A stretch of DNA of 64,000 nt from NCBI GenBank assembly GCA_022841745.1, contig JALHQW010000007.1, positions 124,001-188,000 on the forward strand, read 5' to 3'. The notes beneath the pieces were generated by a model. That model searched no databases and was not told where the DNA came from. It saw only the letters and a program-made list of their open reading frames with translations. Both the position numbers and the translations under genes were made by a program. The first letter of the stretch is position 1, and each line of letters opens with the position of its first letter. Below are positions 32,101 through 40,700 of the stretch, one piece after another. This stretch comes from Saprospiraceae bacterium. Its GTDB lineage: Bacteria > Bacteroidota > Bacteroidia > Chitinophagales > Saprospiraceae.

Positions 32101-34634
32101 ACGGCGTAAGGGTGACTGGGAATTTACCCCCGAAGCAAGCATTAAATGGAACATTATCAGACAAACTACCCGGCATTCCAGCTCAGTTTGACAAGGATAT
32201 TCAAATGAACGTGGAAGGCTCAATCGGGGAGAAACTGAAACTCAGCACCAACTACAACACGACAGCCACCTTTGATTTTGATGGAGAGGAGGACATTATT
32301 AGCCAAATAGAGGCCGGTAATGTGAGCCTGCCGCTCAAGGCCCAAACAGACCTAAGCATGCCAGGGGATTTGAACAAAAAGATGGCTGATAGAAACCGAA
32401 CCAATTTCAGTCAGCAAAACTTAGTCACGCAATTCCACGCCCCCCGGCAGTTCTACGCCCCCAAATACGGCGAGGAATCCGCAATCCGCAATCCGCAATC
32501 CGCAACCCGGGATGATTTCCGCAAAACCGTCTTCTTCGCTCCCAAACTCGAAATCGGACGAAACGGCCGGGCCATTGTTGAATTCTACAACACCGACGCC
32601 ATCAGCACCTTCCGGGCAACGGTAGAAGGGCTTGGCACCGATGGCAGCATTGGCCGCACCGAGCAGCGGTTCTTCACCCAAATGCCATTCAGCATGGACG
32701 TGAAAGTGCCCGTCAACTTGCTCATTGGCGACCGCTTGGCCTTCCCGTTGGCTTTGACTAACAACACAGCCAAAGCCCTGACGGGTAAGCTTTCCATCGA
32801 AATGCCAAACGGATTTTCTTCGGTAAAAAACATGGGCGAAATCATCACACTCAAGCCCGGCGAAAGCACCACGATATACCCCGAATACCTCGTTGGCCTT
32901 CCTACCTCGGACAGTTCGGGTTTAGGTTCCCCTTTAGGGGTCAGGGGTGGGGGCATGAAAGTGTCGTTCGAATCAAATGGCCAAAGCGACGCCTTCACCC
33001 AAGCCCTCAAAGTACAGCCCCGTGGCTTCCCAGTTGACCTTGTTTTTGGGGGAAATGACCGCAGCAAGACCTTCACTGTACCCGTAAAAGATGTGGTAGA
33101 GGGCAGCCTAACCGCTACCTTCACAGTTCACCCCAGTGTGTTAAGCGACTTGACCACGGGATTAGAGCGGATGATTCGGCAACCGAATGGCTGCTTCGAG
33201 CAGACGAGCAGCACCAACTACCCTAACTTATTGGTAGTCAACCTTTTGGGTACGACGAACAATTATGCATCCGATATTGTTGCCACTGCGATGCAGCACC
33301 TCGACTTCGGTTACAAACGCCTAAAAACCTTCGAAGTCAAGGGCGGTGGCTTCGACTGGTACGGCAAGCCCCCTGCACATGAGTCGCTAACGGCTTATGG
33401 ACTGATGCAGTTCGTGGACATGAAGGCAGTCTATCCCGTGGAGCAGGAATTGATTGACCGCACCGCCGATTGGCTGCTCAACCGCCGGGATGGCAAGGGC
33501 GGCTGGATGGCAAGCCAGCAGGGGCTGCACAGTTGGCACCAGCAGTCGCCCGTGCGGGATGCGTACATCACTTGGGCCATGACCGAGGCAGGCTACGGCA
33601 AGCGGATTTCCAACGAAATGACAAAGCTGGTGAAGGATGCCCGTGAAACGCAAGACCCGTACATCGTCGCCCTTGCCGCCAAGTCGCTGCTAAACATAGG
33701 CGACCGCCGGGCCGAGGAGTTCCTTGCCATTTTGACCAAAAGCCAAGCTACGGACGGCAGTTGGACGGGCAAGACCGTGAGCATGACCCACTCTACTGGC
33801 AAGAACCTGACCGTGGAGACAACGGCGCTGGCTACCTTGGCCTTGTTGGCAAATATAAATGCGGCAGAAGGCGGCGCTTCGGCAACAGAAATGGCTGGGC
33901 TGAACAAGGCCGTGACTTATCTTGCTGGGGCAAAAACGCAGTATGGCTTCGGCAGTACGCAAGCCACCGTGCTGGCGTTGAAAGCCCTTGTTGCCAATGC
34001 CAAGTTCATGAAAAAAAGCATCGGCGGCGAAGTGCAGTTGTTTGTGAACAGCAAGTCGGCGGGCACCCGCAAGTTTACCGCCAACGAATCCAATGCATTG
34101 GTTTTCAATGGTTTGGAACAATATTTTACCGAAGGAAAAAATGAGGTCAAGGTCAAGTTTGCCGATGGCGATGCACTACCCTACGACCTCTCGGTGAAGT
34201 ATTCGACGACGCTGCCGTACAGCAACCCTGATTGTAAATTGGCGCTGAAAACAGTTTTGAGTTGCGAGTCACAAGTTGCGAGTTTGGGCGAAACGGTGCG
34301 TTTGTCCACGGCCATTACCAACCGAGCATCGCAGGCAGTGCCGAATCCAATAGCCATTGTGGGCATACCGGCAGGGCTAAGCGTACAGCCTTGGCAGGTG
34401 AAGCAAATGCAGGAGCGGGGCTTGATGGACTTCTACGAAATCAAAGAAAGCTATGTGGTGTTCTACTTCCGGGGCATGGATCCTGGCGAGGTGAAGGAGC
34501 TTCACTTGGACCTGAAAGCCGACGTGCCGGGCGAGTACGAAGCACCTGCATCGGCGGCTTGGTTGTACTACTCCAATGATGCGGTTGTTTGGAGCAAGCC
34601 GGAAAGGGTGGTGATTGGGAAATTGGGAAATTAG
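29190..34634 (+). CDS. Anti-sigma-like / alpha-2-macroglobulin fusion with thioester and plug-like segment
   Basis: 1814 residues. Residues 1-40 are cytoplasmic and resemble the N-terminus of Bacteroidota anti-sigma factors (KLADHEFDYNPAAWEKMEHL). One membrane helix lies at about 45-61. Macroglobulin-type domains start near 158 (VYLQFDRLFFEPGEDIWFNA). A carboxypeptidase-regulatory-like domain at ~768-840 leads into a SusC-like VVVVGYG (857-863) and a truncated TonB plug-like stretch (~936-978, RGSRTDATAYFIDGV), with no beta-barrel. The A2M core resumes near 1108, and the thioester motif GCFEQ has Cys1335 and Gln1338. The complement-like toroid and C-terminal domain follow. Known A2Ms trap proteases; here the same chain may signal to the sigma factor encoded just upstream. 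Confidence 0.88.
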   Translation: MDKNQKNIKQKLADHEFDYNPAAWEKMEHLLDDRTPNRSYFLTKTVLAMTTLLIVLAVLFMQRNTEGTTSPSISTQVFQEAKTTDNQAVAQAAKPAGPDFRPDSYRDEDFGNLTPSLPAPPNLKSDFLNLKSEIKTPHDSSFYQKLFSALSLHTQALSPEKVYLQFDRLFFEPGEDIWFNAYLRDANSLKASPKSDILYVELLGPNGSVLKKINLMAKGGTAAGDFKLEPNAPGGLYKIRAYTNWMRNANDAFERDIQVQATVLPRLRMELDFIKKAYGPGDVVEAKIDLNTLANAPLTNYDFTAKASLYGQQFTEVAGKTDGRGHAKVKFDLPKGLETNDGLLNILISYNGQTESISRSIPIVLNKIDLQFMPEGGDMVAGLPATVAFKALNEWGKPADIAGKIVNSKGVEVARFESYHQGMGAFNFTPASGENYHAVLTKPEGITEKYGLADAFPRGFSMKINPLQKDELTVEVNSTEDEALHVALVCRGEVKYMQTLPARAGSHLVRIPVKSLPIGIAQVTLFDSRELPRAERLVFLNHDKQLKISVKTDKEKYMPREKVTMTVSVTDERGLPMPGQFSLAVADDNLLTFADDRQGHILSHLLLESELKGKVEEPNFYFEPKEKHPEKNELLALDYLMLTQGWRRLAWEEMLGKQSVAMQFENERAVMTGIMLDEFAKPIARQKVILQGTSLTAMTDENGVFTLDTLFDNAAWMKVKADDSGFYHAKNIEFKGPNSAVLRMPCLVSSNGVSWTENPKSMAKIARLSGVAIDEFTEEPLIGLTVLLKSNGKIIKGAVSDVDGSFNFDLPATGNYDVELTYTGYQTVRLQNISLIQGKTVNVLPSLKPDPQQLSEVVVVGYGVQRKQDATGSVAIIEKDSKKRKAPKASAKKEELSQVNLPAVELAYVRPIIEQDNSTQGKPLTSEEIKALPTRDVISLSSSTAGVSSVDEGADIGVRGSRTDATAYFIDGVRVTGNLPPKQALNGTLSDKLPGIPAQFDKDIQMNVEGSIGEKLKLSTNYNTTATFDFDGEEDIISQIEAGNVSLPLKAQTDLSMPGDLNKKMADRNRTNFSQQNLVTQFHAPRQFYAPKYGEESAIRNPQSATRDDFRKTVFFAPKLEIGRNGRAIVEFYNTDAISTFRATVEGLGTDGSIGRTEQRFFTQMPFSMDVKVPVNLLIGDRLAFPLALTNNTAKALTGKLSIEMPNGFSSVKNMGEIITLKPGESTTIYPEYLVGLPTSDSSGLGSPLGVRGGGMKVSFESNGQSDAFTQALKVQPRGFPVDLVFGGNDRSKTFTVPVKDVVEGSLTATFTVHPSVLSDLTTGLERMIRQPNGCFEQTSSTNYPNLLVVNLLGTTNNYASDIVATAMQHLDFGYKRLKTFEVKGGGFDWYGKPPAHESLTAYGLMQFVDMKAVYPVEQELIDRTADWLLNRRDGKGGWMASQQGLHSWHQQSPVRDAYITWAMTEAGYGKRISNEMTKLVKDARETQDPYIVALAAKSLLNIGDRRAEEFLAILTKSQATDGSWTGKTVSMTHSTGKNLTVETTALATLALLANINAAEGGASATEMAGLNKAVTYLAGAKTQYGFGSTQATVLALKALVANAKFMKKSIGGEVQLFVNSKSAGTRKFTANESNALVFNGLEQYFTEGKNEVKVKFADGDALPYDLSVKYSTTLPYSNPDCKLALKTVLSCESQVASLGETVRLSTAITNRASQAVPNPIAIVGIPAGLSVQPWQVKQMQERGLMDFYEIKESYVVFYFRGMDPGEVKELHLDLKADVPGEYEAPASAAWLYYSNDAVVWSKPERVVIGKLGN
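29492..29592. repeat. Spacer-type repeats inside the A2M reading frame (N-terminal)
   Basis: The 18-bp palindrome TCCCGATAGCTATCGGGA (29492-29509) is coding for RPDSYRD. It is followed by AATCTGAAATC-type tandem repeats (29555-29592) coding for NLKSDFLNLKSEIK. Both lie in the linker between the membrane helix and the first macroglobulin domain. Confidence 0.85.
32474..32511. repeat. AATCCGC heptamer repeat inside the A2M reading frame
   Basis: About five AATCCGC units coding for EESAIRNPQSATRD, immediately before the A2M bait/macroglobulin core resumes. The same unit is intergenic near 16529. Confidence 0.85.
32922..32947. repeat. 26-nt repeat inside the A2M reading frame
   Basis: Exact reverse complement of 29042-29067. 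It codes in frame for part of GLGSPLGVRGGG, a glycine-rich loop between two predicted macroglobulin strands. Confidence 0.9.
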
Positions 34635-34635
34635 G

Positions 34636-34718
34636 AAATTGCGTTTCGTGCAGACAAAACAGCTCTGTTAGAGCTTGAAGCCCTAACAAGGCTGTTTTGT
34701 CTGCACGAAACGCAATTT
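34636..34718. terminator. Very long perfect hairpin between convergent genes
   Basis: Arms of 28 bp (34636-34663 and 34691-34718) pair perfectly; a second 6-bp pair (TGTTAG/CTAACA) lies in the 27-nt loop. It begins one base after the A2M stop and ends four bases before the phosphatase stop. T tract TTTTTTA on plus, AATTTCC on minus. Bidirectional terminator, but far longer than needed. Confidence 0.85.
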
Positions 34719-34722
34719 TTTA

Positions 34723-36054
34723 TCACGGCTCCGAAGTCACGCTCCTCGCCCAAAGCTCCTTCCCATTCGTGTCAAAAATGCTCATTTTCATCACCCTCGC
34801 CGTGCGAGGCCCACTGAACTCCAGCACACCAAAGTTTTTCTGCTGTACCATTGTGCCCTCCACTCGCAGGGCGTTCGGCTCCTCGCCCGTGTGTACGCCC
34901 GACGTAAGCGGAGAAACGGTGAGGTCATAAACCGTGTTGCCCACCCGGTTTTTCATCATGCTCAGTTCCGTGTGGTGGCGGTCGCCTGTGAGAAAAACGA
35001 CGTTTTTGATGCCTTCCGCCTCTATCATTTCCAAAATCATTTCCCGTTCTGCTGGCGCAATGTTCGAGTAGGTCTCGTGCCCGGCGAAGGTGGTGAGCAC
35101 CTGCCCGCCGATGGCCACGATTTTGAAAGGTGCTGTGCTGGCAGCCAGTGCGTCTATCAACCAGTTGATCTGGGCTTCGCCCAAAATGGTTTGGTCGCCC
35201 GTCTTGCGGCGGTTCGGGGTGCGGAAGTAGCGGTCGTCGAGCAGGAAGAAGTCTATATCGGCCCATTGGAAATAGCTGGTGCAGCCGCCATGCCCCGGCA
35301 GCCCGACCTTGGGGTTCGCCCAGAACTGGCTGAACACCTCAGTGGCCAAGTCCTTGTGGATGAAGCTGCGGTCGCTGTCGTTTGGGCCAAAATCGTGGTC
35401 GTCCCAGATGGCGTAGTGGTGGGTGCTGGCGAGCAGTGGCTGTAGTTCCGGCAGCGAGCGGGAGTGAGTATAGCGATGGATGAAACCCGTTCGGGTGAAC
35501 CAGTCCACCTCCCGCAGGTAGGTATTGTCACCGAGCCAGAGCATGAGGTCGGGTCGCTGTTGGTGAATGGACGAAAAAATTTGATAATCACCGCCGTAGG
35601 GCCTGCCGGGGCGGTCGTAGGGATCTTCATTCACGTAGGCACAACTGCCCATCACTACCCGAAAACTGGGCGGGTCGGTGCGGTACTGCCACAGCATTTG
35701 GGTCTGAAACTCCAGCGGGTAGTCAAGCTTTATGGGTTGGTCGTTGATGCGCAGCTCGTATTCGTAGCGGTTGCCAGGCTGCACCTTGTCGGCAAGGAGA
35801 TGGGCAGTGAAGCCGGTTTCTTTTTGGGTGGAAACGGCATCCGTCAGCTGCCGTTCTTTTGGTTGGCCTTTCGGCCAATAGGCGACCTGCACCTTGGCAT
35901 TAGCCGTGGTCTGCGCCCAAAGCATGGTCTCCATCATGTCGGAGTAGCCGAGCATAGGGCCGGACTGAAGGAGGCTTTTTTGCGCCAGCAAAAAGGTTGA
36001 AGCCAACAAAAGGAATAACAGAAGCGAAGCGAAGGGTAGTTTTTTCATGCCCAA
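34723..36054 (-). CDS. PhoD-like alkaline phosphatase family protein
   Basis: 443 residues. Signal peptide 1-24 (LLASTFLLAQ). The N-terminal Ig-like part of the PhoD family is followed by metal-site motifs: VVMGSCAY, LMLWLGDNTYLREVDW, YAIWDDHDFGPNDSD, FLLDDRYFR and FLTGDRHHTE. Enzymes of this family are extracytoplasmic, Ca/Fe-dependent phosphodiesterases or phosphomonoesterases that release phosphate. No sorting domain at the C-terminus, so it is probably periplasmic. The upstream spacer holds a MITE-like element. Confidence 0.92.
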   Translation of the reverse strand: MGMKKLPFASLLLFLLLASTFLLAQKSLLQSGPMLGYSDMMETMLWAQTTANAKVQVAYWPKGQPKERQLTDAVSTQKETGFTAHLLADKVQPGNRYEYELRINDQPIKLDYPLEFQTQMLWQYRTDPPSFRVVMGSCAYVNEDPYDRPGRPYGGDYQIFSSIHQQRPDLMLWLGDNTYLREVDWFTRTGFIHRYTHSRSLPELQPLLASTHHYAIWDDHDFGPNDSDRSFIHKDLATEVFSQFWANPKVGLPGHGGCTSYFQWADIDFFLLDDRYFRTPNRRKTGDQTILGEAQINWLIDALAASTAPFKIVAIGGQVLTTFAGHETYSNIAPAEREMILEMIEAEGIKNVVFLTGDRHHTELSMMKNRVGNTVYDLTVSPLTSGVHTGEEPNALRVEGTMVQQKNFGVLEFSGPRTARVMKMSIFDTNGKELWARSVTSEP

Positions 36055-36113
36055 TTTTTGCGGTAAAATTAGCCAGAATAGGCTGGGATGCGCTTTAATT
36101 CTAGCTGAATTAA

Positions 36114-36339
36114 CATGAGGTTTGGATTAAAATCTTCATAAATGATTGATAATCAATCTTTATTGAAAGAATAGCAGGAGAAACGGATGTAGCAGTCTCC
36201 TTGCGAGAGGGCGGGTTATCAAACCCGCCTGTTCCGGAACAGGCGGGTTTGATAACCCGCCCGCGGGGTTGAATGGGGTGGATGTATTATTATTAAAAAT
36301 TTTTGCTACAAAATGCCCCGGTTTAATCCAAACCTCACG
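36114..36339. mobile_element. MITE-like element, 226 bp
   Basis: Terminal inverted repeats of 18 bp (36114-36131 and 36322-36339, 17 of 18 matching) are bordered outside by a perfect 9-bp direct repeat CTGAATTAA (36105-36113 and 36340-36348). No coding capacity. The inside carries a 54-bp perfect palindrome and AT-rich sequence. Ends and target duplication fit a non-autonomous transposon; the parental transposase is not in the window. Inserted upstream of a PorP/SprF gene. Confidence 0.8.
36209..36262. repeat. 54-bp perfect palindrome
   Basis: Two 27-bp arms with no loop, centre between 36235 and 36236. Each arm contains its own smaller inverted pair (GGCGGGT/ACCCGCC), so alternative cruciform or double hairpins are possible. 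It lies inside the MITE-like element. Confidence 0.95.
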
Positions 36340-36520
36340 CTGAATTAATACCGCAATGAGCAAGGCATAATATTTGCCAAGGGCAGGTTGAAAACAACTG
36401 AACAACATGAACAAACTTCAATCCCCTCCTTATATCTGGGCAAAAACGGCACAGAATTCCACACTTGCATTAGAACAAAAGCGAAAAAACGACTTCCAAC
36501 TTCATGATGCAATCCATTTG

Positions 36521-37612
36521 ATGAATCCTATCCACCTATTCTCCAGCTTGAAATCATTGCCTTTTATGGGCAAGATGGCATCGGCCTTGGCCTTGGCGAT
36601 GGTGGCAATCGTTGGCACATCAACTGCGCAACAAGAGGCTCAGTTCACGCATTATATGTTCAATACGCTTTCCTTCAATCCCGGCTATGCAGGCAGCAAG
36701 GAATACCTCTCAGCAGTGGCAGTTTACCGTGACCAATGGGCAGCGACAGGGGGCAAAGTTGGCTGGGAAGGAAGGCCCGTTACGCAAACGCTTTCCGTCC
36801 ATTCCACTTTCAAAAAAAAGGTTGGGCTTGGTCTAAACATCATCAACGGCATTGTCGGGGCGAGGGAGGCAACCTATCTGAGCGGCATTTATGCTTACCG
36901 CATCAATTTTGGCAAGGGAACACTTTCCGTAGGCCTACAGGGAGGTATGATGAACTGGCGGGCAGACTGGAACCAACTCGACTTCCAGCAGCCACTCGAG
37001 ATTGACAATGCCTTCAAAAACCCAAGCCCTAGCCTTTGGCTGCCCGATTTTGGGGCAGGGCTGTTTTTCTATACGCCCAATTTTTATGCTGGAGCTTCCA
37101 TGCCCCACCTTGCCAACTTTCAATTGCGCCAACTTACATCAGCCGAGCAAGGCGAGGTACGGAAATGGGCCAGGGTACACCGCCATTTTTACCTTACCAC
37201 GGGCGGGGCCATCCCCATCAAGGGCGACGACCTTGTTTTCAGGCCAGCTTTCTTGCTGAAAAGCGTCGGCCTGTTCAACAATTTCTTCCGGCAGGGCGAC
37301 ATCGTACGGGAAATAGGCGCACCAGTCGCCTTTGACCTCGATGCGGCGCTGTTTTTCCATCAAAAACTATGGGTGGGCACCTCGTTCACCTCCGCCTTTG
37401 CCGCCTTCAACAATACTGGCAGCAAACAGACGAGCCACACTTCCGTGGATTTTTACACCGTTTTCCACCTTGAAAAAGGGCTTAGAATCGGCCTTGCCTA
37501 CGACTACCCGTTGGGCAAGTTGAAGACCGTTGCCACTGGGTCATTCGAACTGATGCTGGGCTATGACTTCAATTACGAGGTGGATAAGGCGGTGCATATC
37601 AGGTATTTTTAA
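36521..37612 (+). CDS. PorP/SprF-family T9SS-associated outer membrane protein
   Basis: About 363 residues from ATG 36521; the frame is open to 36407, but the first 38 residues there look unlike a leader. Signal peptide ends GTSTAQQ. The family signature follows (QFTHYMFNTLSFNPGYAGSK), then alternating amphipathic strands of a beta-barrel (LGLGLNI, GTLSVGLQGG, FRPAFLLKSV, GLRIGLAYDYPL) to the C-terminal aromatic HIRYF. PorP/SprF proteins associate with T9SS, often each serving one SprB-like or other substrate. No giant substrate is directly adjacent, but several are nearby. Confidence 0.9.
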   Translation: MNPIHLFSSLKSLPFMGKMASALALAMVAIVGTSTAQQEAQFTHYMFNTLSFNPGYAGSKEYLSAVAVYRDQWAATGGKVGWEGRPVTQTLSVHSTFKKKVGLGLNIINGIVGAREATYLSGIYAYRINFGKGTLSVGLQGGMMNWRADWNQLDFQQPLEIDNAFKNPSPSLWLPDFGAGLFFYTPNFYAGASMPHLANFQLRQLTSAEQGEVRKWARVHRHFYLTTGGAIPIKGDDLVFRPAFLLKSVGLFNNFFRQGDIVREIGAPVAFDLDAALFFHQKLWVGTSFTSAFAAFNNTGSKQTSHTSVDFYTVFHLEKGLRIGLAYDYPLGKLKTVATGSFELMLGYDFNYEVDKAVHIRYF

Positions 37613-37653
37613 CCTTGGTTTATCACCTGTGAAATAGCTGGGCAAATGGCCAG

Positions 37654-37698
37654 AACCAAAACGGCGGCTGCATCTTCGATGCAGCCGCCGTTTTGGTT
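37654..37698 (+). terminator. Intrinsic terminator of the PorP/SprF gene
   Basis: A 21-bp perfect stem around a TTC loop, followed by TTTATTGATTTTTT on the plus strand. It starts 42 nt after the stop. Confidence 0.9.
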
Positions 37699-37773
37699 TT
37701 ATTGATTTTTTGAATCTGTCACCATTTTAATATGGGATGACTCATATTACAGCAAAGGCGAAAAGCCCATACG

Positions 37774-40700
37774 CTATGGTTTAATTACTTCAACCAAATT
37801 GTTGAAATTAGCCTCCCATATCACATAATCGCCCAATCCTGCAAATCCACCTCCATCTAAATCTGTAGGAATATAACCATCTATGAGGTTATTAAAATCG
37901 CTTTCCCAATCAATATACTCCTCTAAACCGACAAAATTATTTGATGGGTTTGTACTAAAATTCCCGCTATAAATCACAGGAATACTTCCAGACAATCCAA
38001 GGTTGCTGCCATACGCTTGTCCAACCGAGCCAAAATTATAGGTAGGGCTAAAACTGAACGCCTGCGCTGTGGCGCTCCAAGTCTCCACAAAATTCCTTCC
38101 TTTAATCACGATGTAATAGTTATTGCCCACGGTAGAAGGTGGGAAAACAGCGGTGGCTGTACCCGTAGTGCTAAGTATAGTCTTTTTGGAAAAAACCTCC
38201 GCATAAGGGCTTGTAGGCGCATGCAATGCGACGGTGATGGTATCGCATTGACTGCCAGTAGCACCAGGCACCATGCTGTTCTGCAACACGGGTTGCATGA
38301 CACTGCCGTTCATATAACCTTGAATGAAAGTCTGGGAAAGCCCGAGGTTTGCCGTGCAGTCCGTGATGAGCTCCAAGCTCCAGGTTTGAAGTGACCCGCC
38401 GTCACCACCAACAAGGTCATTGATAGTCAATGTCCAGGTACCGTTGGGCGAGGTACCGTTCAATCCGGCAAACGAAGTGATCGGCTGGAAAGTGCCATTG
38501 ATGGCATAAGGAGGAGGCGTAGCCCCTGAGGAGGAATTACATGTGCTCTCCAATTGGGCGGCTGTTTGGGTGGCGTTATTGTCAAGCGTGACCAAGATAT
38601 GATTCTGGCTGCACCCGTTGCCCCCAGGTGTTGTTGTGCCTGGTTGGTCGAACAAGACATAATCCACATTGCCCGGCGATTTCAAAGTTGCTTTTAAATC
38701 TCCTACCCAGCTATGGTGTATGTTCAAATCTTTCACTTTGAACCCAATGATATTGCCGTTTATGCCACTTAATGTGAGTGTGGAAGTGATTGTTGGAGTA
38801 CCCGATCCTGAAATGGTGACGGGCACATTGGTGCTTGCCGTCGTTTGTGTACATCCAGTGGTGAAGTTATAGGTGGCAGACCAAGGCCCATCGCAACTAC
38901 TCGAACCCCTTACCCTCCAGTAATAGGTCGTAGTTGCGCTCAACGGACTTGTAACCGTAAAGCTCGTGGATGTAAGCCCTGTGGCATTAATAACTGTGCT
39001 TGGAAAGCTGCTGCTCGTTGATACTTGTAATTGGTAAGTGTTGGAGTTGGCAGCGGTTCCCCAAGTAAATGTTGGTAGCGTTGTTATACTTGGTACATTG
39101 TTAGTTGGGGCAGTAAGCGCAGGGGCACCTGGCAAGGCATTAACGGTCAAAGCGATATTGCGGTTGATGGTCAATGCCCCGCTGACACCTGTTACAACTG
39201 GGTTGAAATTCCCAGTTGCGGCATTGGTGGTTTGTATGGTCAGTGTTGTAATGCCGGGCACAGTGACTGGGTTTGTGCTGAATGTTGCAGTAGCACCAGC
39301 TGGCAAGTCCGTGGCGCTTAAGTTGACACTGCCACCGAAACCACCAATTGAACCTAAGGTGATGGTATAGACCGCATTGGTAGGCTTACAAACCGTCTGA
39401 CCATGCGGGCTGGAGGTGATACTGAAATTGCTCGCCCCAGTGGTAATGGTAAAATTCGCATTGGAAATATCGTAGAAAATATTGCCATTGGCCCTAACCA
39501 TGATGCGGGCCGTCGTGCTGGCCACGTTTGGAATGGCAGCAACCTGTGAGCCATCATTGGGCGTCGCCACCAATAAGGTATAGGGATAAGTCAGGCCACC
39601 GTCCACGGACATGAGCACGTCCACATTTGCACAGTTGACGGGGGCGGCATTGGTGCTCGCCACATCCCAGGTGATGGTTTGGAGGGAACCACCGGCCCAA
39701 CTCACTGCCGTATTGGGCGAAGTGACGAGGAATGGCCCTGCCGTTCCATTGACGGTCACCACCATATTGTCTTCTGCCGTGCAGCCACCACCCATGCGGT
39801 TGTCTCTGACCGTAAGCCTAAAGTTCAAGGTACGGGCCACGCTGTTCAATACCTCCCAAGTCGGACTTACGTTGTTCACGACATCCTGCAAACGTGGGAG
39901 GTAGCGAACAGGTGAGGTAGTACCTTTGAAGGAACGGAACATCGGGCCGGCCGTATTGGTGGATGCAGGTGGCATAGTGACCGTGGCAGTAACATTGTCC
40001 ATTTGTTCCCAAGTGTAGGTGATTGGATCGCTGTTCGGGTCACTACCTACCCCTGTCAGTAGGAAAGGGGTTGACCTTGGTATCACGTAATCAGCACCGG
40101 CGTTAGCTGTTGGCGCAGTATTGATGGTGCTATTGGATGAGCAAGCGTTGGCGCTACCCGTCACCAATGTTGCGATTTCTTGTACGCTAATGGCATGAAA
40201 ATAGTCATCGGAATTGCTCTGGACATTGGGAGAACAAATACCCGCATAACCCATGATGGTGCTGGCGCTACCAGGTTCCATCGAGGTAGCGTTGTTCCGC
40301 TGGCAGGCGTTACTTTGCGTATGGTTGCCAGCAAATTGGTGCCCCATCTCATGGGCCACATAATCAATGTCGAAAGCATCACCTATTGGCGCTCCGCTCC
40401 CTGTGACACCACGTGCCTTGTTCCCAGTTATGCATACTACGCCCAAACCTGCTATACCGCCCCCACCTGTCGAGAATACGTGCCCAATATCATAATTGGC
40501 ATTGCCAATGACTGCATCGCATTTGGCTTGGTTTTCACCCAACATCGTACTGCCATTTGTATTCGTATAACCGTCTGTTACAGGATCCAAAAAAATAAGG
40601 TTATTGTTGTTTGCCACAAGGGTCATGTGGACGGAAGCGTCTTTTTCAAAAACGCCATTCACCCTCGTCATAGTCGTGTTGAATGCAGAAGCAACCAAGG

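Noticed and set aside
31740-32150. SusC-type TonB-dependent transporter in the A2M gene
   Set aside because: Only VVVVGYG and a truncated plug-like stretch occur; no beta-barrel follows and A2M domains resume.
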